Of a DNA stretch of 64,000 nucleotides, positions 44,929 through 54,491 are shown one piece after another (positions within the stretch are counted from its first letter, which is position 1; the number at the start of each line of letters is the position of its first letter). The stretch comes from Cuniculiplasma sp052315315 (GTDB taxonomy: Archaea > Thermoplasmatota > Thermoplasmata > Thermoplasmatales > Thermoplasmataceae), in NCBI GenBank assembly GCA_052315315.1, contig JBLSDE010000003.1:1-64000 (forward strand), written 5' to 3'. The notes under the pieces were generated by a model that did not search any database, had not been told where the DNA came from, and worked only from the letters and a program-made list of their open reading frames with translations. The translations under genes and the position numbers were made by a program.

Positions 44929-46497
44929 ATGATTACTCAGGAAGAAAACATAAAGGAAGTAAGTAAATCTAAGCCATACATAATAGTGAAGGATCTTGTA
45001 ACTCAATTCTTCACGTCAAAGGGTATAGTTAAGGCTCTTGATAAGGTAAGTTTTGAAATATATCCTGGAGAGATTTATGGTCTCGTTGGAGAGAGCGGGT
45101 GCGGAAAGAGTGTCACTTCAACTTCCATAATGGATTTGATTCCAGATCCACCAGGAAGAATAATGGGTGGCGAGATTTTCATAGACTCTTTCAATATTCT
45201 GTCAGATTTGAAGAGCCTTGCAAAAATTAGAATTAGAAGTGAGACTGATGTCAAAATCAAGAGAAATAAAAGGGCAAACAAGAGGCATAATGAGATTCTA
45301 TCCCAGATCAGGGGAAACAAAATCTCAATGATTTTCCAGGAGCCATTTCTGGCACTGAATCCAACAATGAGGATTGGAGATCAAATAATGGAATCCATCC
45401 TTTTGCATAATATACTGAGCATAAGTGATGGTATTATTAAGAGGAATAATCTGAACAGTAATGATCTTGATAAATTCTTAAAAAACCTCAAAAGTGAAAA
45501 TGACGATATAAGAAAGAAAAAAGTCATAAACAACTTTGTTACAGAATTTGGAATTCAAGAGTTTGAGGAGAGTCTGAGATCACTGATTGAGAATTCAACT
45601 GACGATTCCTATGTTAAAACTGAAATTATAAATATGATACAGGAAAACAAGAAAAACACTGACATGAAATTGATTACTGAAATAAGGGAATACTATTATT
45701 ACAGGGATCAGCTGTTTCAACTTACCCTTGAGGAAATTCAGGCTGAGAGAACTGGAGAGACTGCAATCAGAAATCAAAAACATGAACAAATAAAGGTCCT
45801 AAGGAAATACATAAATAACAGATTCTTTGTGCTTAGGATGAAACTTAGGTTTGCCGAAAAACACTATATGGCCCCATTCAGAAAGGAGGCCAGGAGAAGA
45901 GCAATAGAATTGCTATCTCTTGTGAACATTGCAGGTCCTGAAATTGTAGTTGATTCATATCCTCATGAGCTTTCTGGTGGAATGCAGCAAAGGGCAATGA
46001 TAGCAATGGCATTGGCATCAAATCCAAAGATGCTAATTGCAGACGAACCGACAACCGCACTGGATGTTACAACCCAGGCTCAAATTCTAGAAATTATAAG
46101 GGATCTCAACGAGCTTATAGGGATGGGCGTTCTTTTCATAACACATGATCTGGCAGTTATAGCTGAAATGTGTGACAGAGTAGGCGTTATGTATGCCGGA
46201 AATTTGGTAGAAGAGACATCAACAACGGAAATATTCAATGATCCAAAACATCCTTATACTGTGGGTTTGATGAATTCAGTTCCAAGAGCGGATCGGAAAA
46301 GGGAAAGAGAGATTCGTTTGGACACCATTCCAGGAACCGTTCCAAACCTCATAACCCCTCCAAGTGGATGCCGTTTCCATCCAAGGTGTAAATTTGCAAT
46401 GGATATTTGCTCACTGAAAAAACCAAAGCTGGTTGAAATATCTCCTCAGCACAAGGTTGCCTGTTTTCTATATTCAGACGAGTCAGAGGTGGATTAA
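44929..46497 (+). CDS. dppD: Peptide ABC transporter ATPase DppD with large insertion
   Basis: The 522-residue subunit is far longer than the usual 330. Walker A GESGCGKS is at 54-61, the Q-loop FQEP near 138, the signature LSGGMQQR near 348, Walker B LIADEPT near 370 and the switch ITHD near 404. Between Q-loop and signature lie about 210 residues instead of about 65. The extra part is charged and helical (IIKRNNLNSNDLDKFLKNLK and onward), and some 35 more basic residues precede the Q-loop. The oligopeptide C-terminal motif (FHPRCKFAMDIC) binds an iron-sulfur cluster in some homologues. It is adjacent to dppF. Confidence 0.88.
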   Translation: MITQEENIKEVSKSKPYIIVKDLVTQFFTSKGIVKALDKVSFEIYPGEIYGLVGESGCGKSVTSTSIMDLIPDPPGRIMGGEIFIDSFNILSDLKSLAKIRIRSETDVKIKRNKRANKRHNEILSQIRGNKISMIFQEPFLALNPTMRIGDQIMESILLHNILSISDGIIKRNNLNSNDLDKFLKNLKSENDDIRKKKVINNFVTEFGIQEFEESLRSLIENSTDDSYVKTEIINMIQENKKNTDMKLITEIREYYYYRDQLFQLTLEEIQAERTGETAIRNQKHEQIKVLRKYINNRFFVLRMKLRFAEKHYMAPFRKEARRRAIELLSLVNIAGPEIVVDSYPHELSGGMQQRAMIAMALASNPKMLIADEPTTALDVTTQAQILEIIRDLNELIGMGVLFITHDLAVIAEMCDRVGVMYAGNLVEETSTTEIFNDPKHPYTVGLMNSVPRADRKREREIRLDTIPGTVPNLITPPSGCRFHPRCKFAMDICSLKKPKLVEISPQHKVACFLYSDESEVD

Positions 46498-47949
46498 ATG
46501 GATGATGCAAAAACATTACTGTACGTTTCAAATTTAACAAAATATTTCCAGATATCTGGGGGAATTGGAAGGAGAAAAGGTTATGTGAAGGCTGTCGATT
46601 CTGTTACTTTTTCATTGATGGAAGGGGAAACTTTAGGGGTTGTTGGTGAAACAGGATGCGGAAAGACAACTCTCGGCAGGAGCATTTTACAATTAATAAA
46701 ACCAACTTCAGGAGACGTATTCATAGATGTCCCAGAGGATGTGATGAAAGAAGTGATGGAGATAGACAGAAGACTCTCTCTCTTCGATGAGGAAAGCATG
46801 GAATCAGATGAATACAGAGACCTGAAGGATCGCTTTGACGAAATCGCAAAGGAATACTCCCTTACAAGAATGCATCATCACAAGTTAAAGGAATACAGAA
46901 AGATTATGCAACCTGTCTTTCAGGATCCATTTTCATCACTTGATCCTAGAAAACTGATTAAGGATTCAATTGCAGAACCAATGAAACTTCTAACAGACAT
47001 GACTCAAACTGAGATTCTTGATAAGGAAATTAGCTTAATTTCCGAGATTGGATTGAGTGAAGATCACTTATACAGGTTCCCTCACGAGTTTAGTGGTGGC
47101 CAGAGACAGAGAATTGGGATTGCGAGGGCAATATCCATTGAACCAAAACTTCTTGTACTTGATGAGCCAACCTCAGCTTTGGACGTTTCAGTCCAGGCTC
47201 AGATATTGAATATATTGAAAGAACTTCAGGCTTCCAGGGGCATTTCATATGTGTTCATAAGTCACCATCTGAGCGTTATAAGAATGATGGCTGATAGGGT
47301 TGCTGTAATGTACCTCGGGAAGTTAGTGGAACTTGCTGAAACAGAGGAGCTGTTTACGGATATGCTACACCCATATACTAAAGCACTTCTTTCAGCAATA
47401 CCTATCCCAGATCCTGCAATTAGGAGAGAGAGAATAATCCTGGAGGGTGAAATTCCAAGTCCTGCCAACCCACCAAAGGGATGCTACTTCCACCCGAGAT
47501 GTCCAGTTGCCATGAAAAATTGTGGATGGTCACCGAGGGATCTGATAAACCCAATCAAGGAAATGCTTGATCCCTATAGAAATCAGGAAGCTTCATCCTT
47601 ACCTGAGATAATAGAGATAGTTTCTGATGAAGAAGAAAACATAATAGAGCTAATATTCAAGGAGGGACAGGAATTTGATAGGGAGAATGTGAAGGAACAG
47701 ATAAAACAAATGCTCCTAAAGGAATCAGCCAAAAAAGGCGGAGTAAAGTATTCCGCGGTAGAATCTGTGGACTTTTCTGAGGAAGGAACCATTATAATAT
47801 CATTACTTGAATACGATACGCCAACCCTCAAAGAGCCAAGAAAAGGTCATTTTGTCTCCTGCCTCCTGTACGATTACAATTACTTTGACGAAAAACAAAA
47901 GGTTAATGATGATGCAGGGAAACAGACAAAAACCAAAATTAACTTCTAG
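46498..47949 (+). CDS. dppF: Peptide ABC transporter ATPase DppF with two insertions
   Basis: The 483-residue subunit also exceeds the normal 320. Walker A is GETGCGKT (50-57), the Q-loop FQDPFSSLDP is near 141, signature FSGGQRQR near 198, Walker B VLDEPTSALD near 222 and switch ISHH near 252. About 40 acidic residues (EVMEIDRRLSLFDEESMESD) precede the Q-loop. In the C-terminal oligo_HPY domain about 100 residues separate FHPRCPVAMKNC from GHFVSCLLYD; normally some 25 do. Start is directly after the dppD stop. An overlapping small membrane-protein gene follows. Confidence 0.88.
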   Translation: MDDAKTLLYVSNLTKYFQISGGIGRRKGYVKAVDSVTFSLMEGETLGVVGETGCGKTTLGRSILQLIKPTSGDVFIDVPEDVMKEVMEIDRRLSLFDEESMESDEYRDLKDRFDEIAKEYSLTRMHHHKLKEYRKIMQPVFQDPFSSLDPRKLIKDSIAEPMKLLTDMTQTEILDKEISLISEIGLSEDHLYRFPHEFSGGQRQRIGIARAISIEPKLLVLDEPTSALDVSVQAQILNILKELQASRGISYVFISHHLSVIRMMADRVAVMYLGKLVELAETEELFTDMLHPYTKALLSAIPIPDPAIRRERIILEGEIPSPANPPKGCYFHPRCPVAMKNCGWSPRDLINPIKEMLDPYRNQEASSLPEIIEIVSDEEENIIELIFKEGQEFDRENVKEQIKQMLLKESAKKGGVKYSAVESVDFSEEGTIIISLLEYDTPTLKEPRKGHFVSCLLYDYNYFDEKQKVNDDAGKQTKTKINF

Positions 47950-48283
47950 GGATAAAAAAAGAGAAAATTCAAGATGGGCTCTCTCTTCAAAGGAATTATC
48001 CCGAAAGGAAATTTTTCTTTATATCTTCTCAGATTTCATACGATACAGTTATTTTTTTTCAATTCTTTTCTTTAATCTGGTAATTGTATTACTGCAATCC
48101 TACTACTCTTCGTCTTACCTTAAAAAAATGCTCTTATATGCATATCCATATAATATTTTTGGTGGCCTTTATGAAATATATTTTGTATTTGCAATTGGTA
48201 CAATAGAAATTTTACTATTTTACTATGAGATCATGTTTTATCTTACAAAGTTAAGAAAGAAAATCTATGGAGAAACTTATTAG
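47906..48283 (+). CDS. Small membrane protein overlapping dppF
   Basis: The frame gives up to 125 residues if translation starts at one of three consecutive ATGs (47906, 47909, 47912) that follow AAAGGTTA. A charged N-terminal region (RDKKRENSRWALSSKELSRK) is followed by two hydrophobic segments (YFFSILFFNLVIVLLQSYYSS and IYFVFAIGTIEILLFYYEIMFY). It overlaps dppF by about 44 nt in another frame, so it is translationally linked to the transporter genes. No family is recognised. It may be an accessory subunit or a poorly conserved passenger. Confidence 0.5.
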   Translation: MMMQGNRQKPKLTSRDKKRENSRWALSSKELSRKEIFLYIFSDFIRYSYFFSILFFNLVIVLLQSYYSSSYLKKMLLYAYPYNIFGGLYEIYFVFAIGTIEILLFYYEIMFYLTKLRKKIYGETY

Positions 48284-48528
48284 AAATTTTAAACCCATTA
48301 ATTGTGTCCAAAGAGGCAAGAGTTATCCTGAAAATTCCATTAGACTGTGTTTTCCACTACATGATCTTCACTGTCATATCCATCAGATGAAAGTTTTTCC
48401 TCAACTATTTTCAGCAAATATTCAAAATAATATGTAAAAAACTAATTAATTTAGAGGATGATCTTAAAATCATTCTGTTTACGGAATCAGTGGAATCATT
48501 ATATAATGGTGGAATAATAAACCTAAAA

Positions 48529-48538
48529 CTTAAATATC
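48529..48538 (+). promoter_or_regulatory. TATA box for the binding-protein gene
   Basis: ACTTAAATAT lies about 32 nt before the start of the GGAGG ribosome site (48563-48567) of the ATG at 48574. The binding protein thus has its own promoter in addition to any readthrough. Confidence 0.45.
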
Positions 48539-48573
48539 TCCTTTTTGTTTATCAAGAAAATTGGAGGAAAAAA

Positions 48574-51441
48574 ATGACGGAAAATAGTGCTAATGGACCC
48601 GCATCTCCCTCATTCACACCACCATCTGGTGGCGGAAAGGCGAGGTTGATTGCAATAATAGTGGCCATAGTAATAGTAGTCTCAGTCGGAGGATTTGCAG
48701 CATATGAGTTGGTACAAAAGCCAACTGCAAGTGTAACAAAATCATCCAATCAGGCGGTTTCAATCGAAGTGAATTTCCATACTGCCTTGAAGTCTGTGGC
48801 CTATAACTTTGGAGATATGCAAGCTGGTACAGTAACATCCAGTGGTGTTAGTAATGGTGTTTATGCTGACTTAAGCACTGGATTGTTATATTTGAACCAT
48901 ACCTATAGTGAAGGTGGTACCTTTATACTTACTGTTCAGCCGACCTTTTCCAATGGAACAGTAGGACCAATATATGAAAAGCAGTTGGTTACGGTCTCAC
49001 CAAACCTGATATCATCAACCGAATCGGCCGGACTTCTTGCTGTTAACACAAGTGCATCCACAGGTCTGATATCCTCATTCACATCCAACAACATATTCAC
49101 CCCAGGTGCTAAGATATCTCTTTTGGTAGGTTACTTCACAGAACCTTCAAACACTTCTTACCAGGTATACAAACAGGTTGTAACTCCATTCTTTAATGGA
49201 ACAGCACAGCCTTCAACCACATTCAACTATGGATTCTACCATGGTTCCTATGTCCTTAACGCAACAAACGCGACTATGACAATATCAACTCCATCAAAAT
49301 CCACATACGTAGTAGCAGAGGTTGCTACATATACCGGTCTGGTTAATGCAACAACTGGGGCCGTTAAAAATTCAACGTCTATAATCACATACTACAATTA
49401 TCTTACAGCACCTTCAAGTGAAGTAGCTGTACTTCCTGTTGTTACACAGCCCACAAAGGCTCACGGTACATTCACAAATGCTGAATTGGAAACTGGTGGT
49501 TTTAGAACTCTCGACCCACAGCTAGCCTATGATACAGTCAGTGATGAAATACTCGCAAACACATACCAGCAGCTGACCATTTACAACGGTTCAGATGTAA
49601 GTGGTTATTCTCCATATCTTGCAGCCTTCCTGCCAACCCCTGGCCACGGAATTAACACACATTACCACAACTACACAGTCCATGCAACCACTGCACAAGG
49701 CGCAAGTGGGAACTTCAATTACGCCGTAAATGTGACACCTGGTGAAAACTACACATGGACAATAAGGGCAAACGCAACCTTCTGGAACGGTCAGCCAGTT
49801 ACTGCCTATGATGTGTATTACTCTCTTGTGAGAGATCTCTTATTCACATCAAATGCAAACAACCCAGGATGGATCATAGCCCAGTATCTGTTACCCGGTA
49901 ACTATTATGCATCTAACACATACTATAACATAACCCAGAACCTAACATACAGCAACACGACTAACCAGGTATTTATGCACTTCCAGAAGCCAATGGCTGA
50001 AGCGCTGGTTTACCAGATATTCTATACATCCGGAACCTACATAACAAGCGCTCAGTGGTTAATTGAGCACGGTGCAGGAATAACCTTTTCACCCGCTGGA
50101 TTTAAAGCTTACATAAACCAGGCATACCCATCAGATCACAACACCTATGTGGAGTTCCATATAGATGCAAACGGACCATACACCCTGTTCTCCGAATCTC
50201 AGGCGGCAAAGGTTGTTCTTCAGGCAAATCCCAACTTCACGTCTCCAAATAAGTGGGTTCTTTACCCATCATATGAGTACATCGTGATAGAATATATCGC
50301 AGAGCCCTCTACCACATATCTGGATCTTGAGAGCGGTGCCTCGCAGGCCGCTGGTATACCTACATCATCATGGAATGAGGTTCAGGCATTGCAGAAGGCT
50401 GGAAAGGTCAATGTTGCTAGTGGACCATCCATAGATATATTCTGGTACAATTTCAATGCAAACGTTAATCTCACGATGGCTTCAGCAGCCACACCTGGAA
50501 TAAATATGCCATTCGATATGTTCACCTCAATACACGCCAGAAGAGCCTTTGCATTTGCTTACCCACACGACTTCTACCTTAACCAGGATGTTGGTAATGC
50601 ACTGTTTAACACGCAATTTGCAGTTAACTATGCCGGTATGATACCTGATGGTATGATAGGTGGAGTTTCATTTTCACAACTCAACAGCTCAGCAAACCAG
50701 TCATGGATCTCACAGGACGGTATATCATACAACATGGCTGCAGCTATGTCAAACTGGCAGGTATTCCTTAAACACTGGAATAACAATTCCAACATACAGA
50801 GTCTTGGTATGACCATAACCAAGAACAGTGCTGGTGACTATATTTACAAGGGAGCTAAACTGGAAATACCCATATACATATTCTCCGCAGATCCAGTGGA
50901 TCTTAACGGGGCAACTGCCTGGGGCAGCAATCTGTCTAAGATAATAACCGGGGCAAGCTTCCCTGTTATACCAACTGCATTCCCAACACTGCTCGGAAAC
51001 CAGGTACAGGGACAGAACCCAATGCCAATATACTTACTTGGATGGGCTCCGGACTATCCATTCCCAACAGATTACCTGAACCCAATGGCAAACCCATTGA
51101 ACACAACCACATACCCAGGACCAAACGACTTTACACCCTGGTGGTTCGGCTACAACACATCAAACCCATACCACAATGTAACTGAGGCCATGATAATGAA
51201 ACAGATGCTTGCAGATTATGCAAACGGTACCAACCAGGTAAGCACACAGGCTGCACTGAAGTACTTCTGGATGGAAAACAGAGACCTCATAAACATGACA
51301 TACTACGTATACACTGAACAGGTTAACGAATTCCTTGTACTCTCATCAACAGTGAACTTCACTCAGGCAGAAGCCTACCAGATGAACACGGTTTGGTTCG
51401 GTGCTTACTATCTGTACAACGATATGGCTCCGGCAAGCTGA
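48574..51441 (+). CDS. dppA: Extracellular solute-binding protein, family 5 (DppA/OppA-like), enlarged
   Basis: The 955-residue lipid-facing receptor captures substrate for the adjacent importer. A signal-anchor helix (ARLIAIIVAIVIVVSVGGFAAYELV, about 23-47) follows a proline-rich cytoplasmic start. About 240 beta-rich, sequon-containing residues come next, before the SBP_bac_5 domain that begins near 300 (ETGGFRTLDPQLAYDTVSDEILANTYQQLTIYNG). NATFWNGQPVTAYDVYYSL and SIHARRAFAFAYPHDFYLNQ are hallmark motifs. No lipobox is present, so it is anchored by the N-terminal helix. ATG 48574 is fixed by GGAGG 6 nt upstream; a longer frame from 48490 is unlikely. Confidence 0.9.
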   Translation: MTENSANGPASPSFTPPSGGGKARLIAIIVAIVIVVSVGGFAAYELVQKPTASVTKSSNQAVSIEVNFHTALKSVAYNFGDMQAGTVTSSGVSNGVYADLSTGLLYLNHTYSEGGTFILTVQPTFSNGTVGPIYEKQLVTVSPNLISSTESAGLLAVNTSASTGLISSFTSNNIFTPGAKISLLVGYFTEPSNTSYQVYKQVVTPFFNGTAQPSTTFNYGFYHGSYVLNATNATMTISTPSKSTYVVAEVATYTGLVNATTGAVKNSTSIITYYNYLTAPSSEVAVLPVVTQPTKAHGTFTNAELETGGFRTLDPQLAYDTVSDEILANTYQQLTIYNGSDVSGYSPYLAAFLPTPGHGINTHYHNYTVHATTAQGASGNFNYAVNVTPGENYTWTIRANATFWNGQPVTAYDVYYSLVRDLLFTSNANNPGWIIAQYLLPGNYYASNTYYNITQNLTYSNTTNQVFMHFQKPMAEALVYQIFYTSGTYITSAQWLIEHGAGITFSPAGFKAYINQAYPSDHNTYVEFHIDANGPYTLFSESQAAKVVLQANPNFTSPNKWVLYPSYEYIVIEYIAEPSTTYLDLESGASQAAGIPTSSWNEVQALQKAGKVNVASGPSIDIFWYNFNANVNLTMASAATPGINMPFDMFTSIHARRAFAFAYPHDFYLNQDVGNALFNTQFAVNYAGMIPDGMIGGVSFSQLNSSANQSWISQDGISYNMAAAMSNWQVFLKHWNNNSNIQSLGMTITKNSAGDYIYKGAKLEIPIYIFSADPVDLNGATAWGSNLSKIITGASFPVIPTAFPTLLGNQVQGQNPMPIYLLGWAPDYPFPTDYLNPMANPLNTTTYPGPNDFTPWWFGYNTSNPYHNVTEAMIMKQMLADYANGTNQVSTQAALKYFWMENRDLINMTYYVYTEQVNEFLVLSSTVNFTQAEAYQMNTVWFGAYYLYNDMAPAS

Positions 51442-51442
51442 T

Positions 51443-51480
51443 AATAAAAATTTTTTAATTTTTTATACTATTTTTTAATA
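51443..51480 (+). terminator. T-rich terminator after dppA
   Basis: Three T runs (TTTTTTAATTTTTTATACTA and a further ATTTTTTAA) follow the dppA stop directly, the typical archaeal terminator form for a highly expressed gene. Confidence 0.5.
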
Positions 51481-51487
51481 ACCTGAT

Positions 51488-52390
51488 GTGCAAAATTTAA
51501 TTTTCATTCTTTTAACTGAAATTTTAATGACACCGTTCATTGTTTACGTGGTTGTTTACGTTTCAAAAAACTATTCTAAAATGAACAATGTTTCCATATC
51601 TGTTGTCCTGTTCCTGTTATCAATGATGTCCGGTATGTTGAACTCCATTAACTATTACATCATATTTCCCAATGGTTTTATTAATAATGTTGCTGCCTTC
51701 AATATTTCAATGTTTGAAATGTCTGTCATTCTTTCATATCTTCTTTTGGAGGGTTTTAACGGCAATTTAAGGAACATGAATCCTTCTCACGCAAAATGGT
51801 TTGCAGTTCTTGTTGGCTGGAATGAGGTTTCAATGGCCTTTCTATTATACACTCTTGCCTATGGTTTTGGAACCCGGGGAATCTATACCAACACATTAAA
51901 CCTCATAGGTGCATCTGTCACAAACTATCTTTTTCTAATTCCAATGATAATAGAGATGTTATTTGTGCTCCTTCTGAGGATTCACGGTGGCATATCCAGA
52001 AGAATTATGGAATCCGTAATATTGATGCAGCTTGCAGATCCTGCCCTGATAGGTAATTCAATCTATGTAACCTATGGTTCTGTGATATTCTCCATAGTTA
52101 TGATTCTTGTAATATATTATGTATTTTCCTACGCATTTAAGAATAGAAACGAATTGACAGGCAACTGGAAGAGGGAGCTTAACTATTTCATATTCATACT
52201 TGTTCTATCAATTCTGGGACTGATAGAACCAATTCTGATCAGTGGCGCATTCGGAATAAAGTGGCTCATATTTTCCATTTCAATGGTTGCTTCAATGATA
52301 TATTACTTTACTATCTCCTTCAAGGTTTTTGATTTTCCGGATTACCATAAAAGAAAGAACAAGGGTGAGGAGATTGTGGTACCGATTTAA
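51488..52390 (+). CDS. Polytopic membrane protein, related to N-terminal half of the 52430-54445 protein
   Basis: The 300-residue protein has about eight hydrophobic helices. Its motifs SMMSGMLNSINYYI, WFAVLVGWNEVSMAFLLYTL, NTLN and TNYLFLIPMIIEMLFVLLLRI line up in order with SMMNGMLLGPAVYL, VIFTIFDEFLMSLDFI, NVLN and TSYWFIFPMSLEMLITAIFSL of the convergent 671-residue protein. It therefore looks like a paralogue lacking the iron-sulfur half. The frame starts at GTG; an ATG at 51527 is an alternative. Family and function are not recognised. Confidence 0.7.
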   Translation: MQNLIFILLTEILMTPFIVYVVVYVSKNYSKMNNVSISVVLFLLSMMSGMLNSINYYIIFPNGFINNVAAFNISMFEMSVILSYLLLEGFNGNLRNMNPSHAKWFAVLVGWNEVSMAFLLYTLAYGFGTRGIYTNTLNLIGASVTNYLFLIPMIIEMLFVLLLRIHGGISRRIMESVILMQLADPALIGNSIYVTYGSVIFSIVMILVIYYVFSYAFKNRNELTGNWKRELNYFIFILVLSILGLIEPILISGAFGIKWLIFSISMVASMIYYFTISFKVFDFPDYHKRKNKGEEIVVPI

Positions 52391-52429
52391 TTGGAATCTA
52401 AAATTTAATAAATTTTAAAACAGATTGGG

Positions 52430-54445
52430 TTAATCATCCCTTTTGTCTTTCTCCATCATTCTCACTTCAGTTCTTTTCCCTTTTCCTATTCTTCCTCTTA
52501 TGAAGTGCCTTACGTCGTAGAAGAATATGTTATCATATGGGCATGCCTCCACGCAGTCTCCTATGCCAACACATCTAGAATTTTTAAATTCCCCTCCTTT
52601 AATGAAACTTCCGGGTTGGGAGGATAGACCAACAGGGCAAGCTGTTGCACAATCTTTAGTTTTACATTCAATGCACTGATTTGAATTTTTAACCTTAAGT
52701 TTGAAAAATCCAAATTTTCCAATCCATCTGTTGAAATTACCCCAGTGGCAATATCCTGTATTAATGCATCCATAAGAGCCAAAATAGGGCATTGTGATGA
52801 ACACAGCGTACCAGATCATGTCAAATAGGAAAATATAAATGAAAACAAGAGGATCTGAGCCATACATTGTAAGATTCAGGTAACCAAAATTATCCATTAG
52901 TGAAATAACAGATGCAATTCCAAGGGATGCATACACAGTAAGCGATACGCCCCGGTATATTTTGTTCTCTCTCTCAGCAGGAATTGTTATTTTTTTGGCC
53001 AGATTTCCCTGTCTGTTGAATTTCTTCATAGAATCATAAAAGGTACCCTGATACATAAGAGGAGCAGTGCAAAAAACGGAACATAACTGTCTGGCACCAA
53101 AAAGAAGTGATAATATTCCGCTGATCAGATAGGTAAGCAACATAGGTATTATAAGAGCCGCTGCAAGTCCACCACCAGTTCCTATACCCATGCTCCATCC
53201 AATGAATGGATAGTCCTGGGGATTTGCAAGAACAAAGGATGGGAGCAAAATGGAGTAAACACCGTAGGCCATTATCATCAATGCCATTCTGACCCTGTTT
53301 TCAGGGTTCTTTGTCTTCATAATCTTGAGAACCACCAGTGATCCCATTTCAGCGCCCATCATTATTAAGAACCATGGTGATCCCGTTACTCCGCCTATAA
53401 AGACAACAGAGTTGAAAAGGAAGGCAAGCAGAATAGTGGGGCTTAAAGTGAATGGTGCAAGTCCCAGGCTCCCTATGAATGACGATGCTCCATAGTACTG
53501 GAAGTCAAAGGTTGCACCCATTGCAAATTCTGCAAGAAATATATTTAACAGGAACATTGTGGACCATTTTCTGTCTGCAAGCCAGTATACCTTACCATGA
53601 CCTTCGAAATAGTTTTTCCTCAAAACGGCAGACAGATAAAGGGTCATTTCAATAACTATGGATATTCCAAGGACTATAAGATTTCCATATAACTGGTATA
53701 ACATTACCCCGAGCATCATAAGGAAATAGGTGAAAATAATCCTGTTAAGATAGGCAGAGAAATTTTTTTCTGCATATTCCTTTCTGTAAAGATACTCAAA
53801 GAGAAGAATGAACAGTGCAGTCATTATGGATCCACCAAGGTAAACTGCCAAACCTTCCCATAAACCGTTAATTATTGCTGATGGGGTTAGAAACATAACT
53901 GCAGACTGAAAAGTTATGAACACAAGACCAATCCTGGTCTCATCTCTTAATGAAAAAATGGCAGTAATAAGCATTTCCAGAGACATTGGGAAGATGAACC
54001 AGTATGAGGTCAGAGGATAGAATACAACATTGAGAACGTTTCCGCCATAAAAGGCGATGAAACTTCTGCCAGACACAATAGAAATAAAATCAAGGCTCAT
54101 GAGAAATTCATCAAATATTGTAAAGATAACATAAATCCCCAAATTAACGCCTCTGGATGAAGAACCTTCAAGTGTCTTAACAAATTCAATCATGGGGTAG
54201 ATTAATTCAATACCCATTATGGCCGATGAAAGAAGGATAACATCCTCTATGTTAAATGGCAAATAGCCAGAAAGATAAACGGCAGGGCCCAGAAGCATGC
54301 CATTCATCATGGAGAGAAAGATGTAAGAAATTATCTTCTTTATCTGGTTATCAGCATTTCGCGCATAAACTATAATCCATGATGTGAAAATTCCCATTAA
54401 AGCTGCCAGAAAATAGAGTATTAAATTAACAGTTTCACTCGACAT
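52430..54445 (-). CDS. Polytopic membrane protein with C-terminal 4Fe-4S ferredoxin domain
   Basis: The 671-residue protein has about 14 membrane helices over residues 1-560, then a cytoplasmic iron-sulfur region. Cysteine motifs are CIECKTKDCATACP and CVGIGDCVEACP near 597-646, the second having only three cysteines in register. Earlier pairs CSVFC and CINTGYCHWG recall the cysteine pairs after the helices in NapH/NosR proteins. It is probably a membrane electron-transfer protein, but the long N-terminal membrane domain is not one I recognise. The paralogous 51488-52390 protein faces it tail-to-tail. It lies 46 nt downstream of arsB on the same strand. Confidence 0.75.
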   Translation of the reverse strand: MSSETVNLILYFLAALMGIFTSWIIVYARNADNQIKKIISYIFLSMMNGMLLGPAVYLSGYLPFNIEDVILLSSAIMGIELIYPMIEFVKTLEGSSSRGVNLGIYVIFTIFDEFLMSLDFISIVSGRSFIAFYGGNVLNVVFYPLTSYWFIFPMSLEMLITAIFSLRDETRIGLVFITFQSAVMFLTPSAIINGLWEGLAVYLGGSIMTALFILLFEYLYRKEYAEKNFSAYLNRIIFTYFLMMLGVMLYQLYGNLIVLGISIVIEMTLYLSAVLRKNYFEGHGKVYWLADRKWSTMFLLNIFLAEFAMGATFDFQYYGASSFIGSLGLAPFTLSPTILLAFLFNSVVFIGGVTGSPWFLIMMGAEMGSLVVLKIMKTKNPENRVRMALMIMAYGVYSILLPSFVLANPQDYPFIGWSMGIGTGGGLAAALIIPMLLTYLISGILSLLFGARQLCSVFCTAPLMYQGTFYDSMKKFNRQGNLAKKITIPAERENKIYRGVSLTVYASLGIASVISLMDNFGYLNLTMYGSDPLVFIYIFLFDMIWYAVFITMPYFGSYGCINTGYCHWGNFNRWIGKFGFFKLKVKNSNQCIECKTKDCATACPVGLSSQPGSFIKGGEFKNSRCVGIGDCVEACPYDNIFFYDVRHFIRGRIGKGKRTEVRMMEKDKRDD

Positions 54446-54491
54446 ATTACAGCCATTCAGATATTTTTGAATGGATATTAAAGGTTAATGT

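Noticed and set aside
48290..48430. Minus-strand coding-like peptide ending YDSEDHVVENTV
   Set aside because: About 30 amphipathic codons but no start codon before an in-frame stop; at most a gene remnant.
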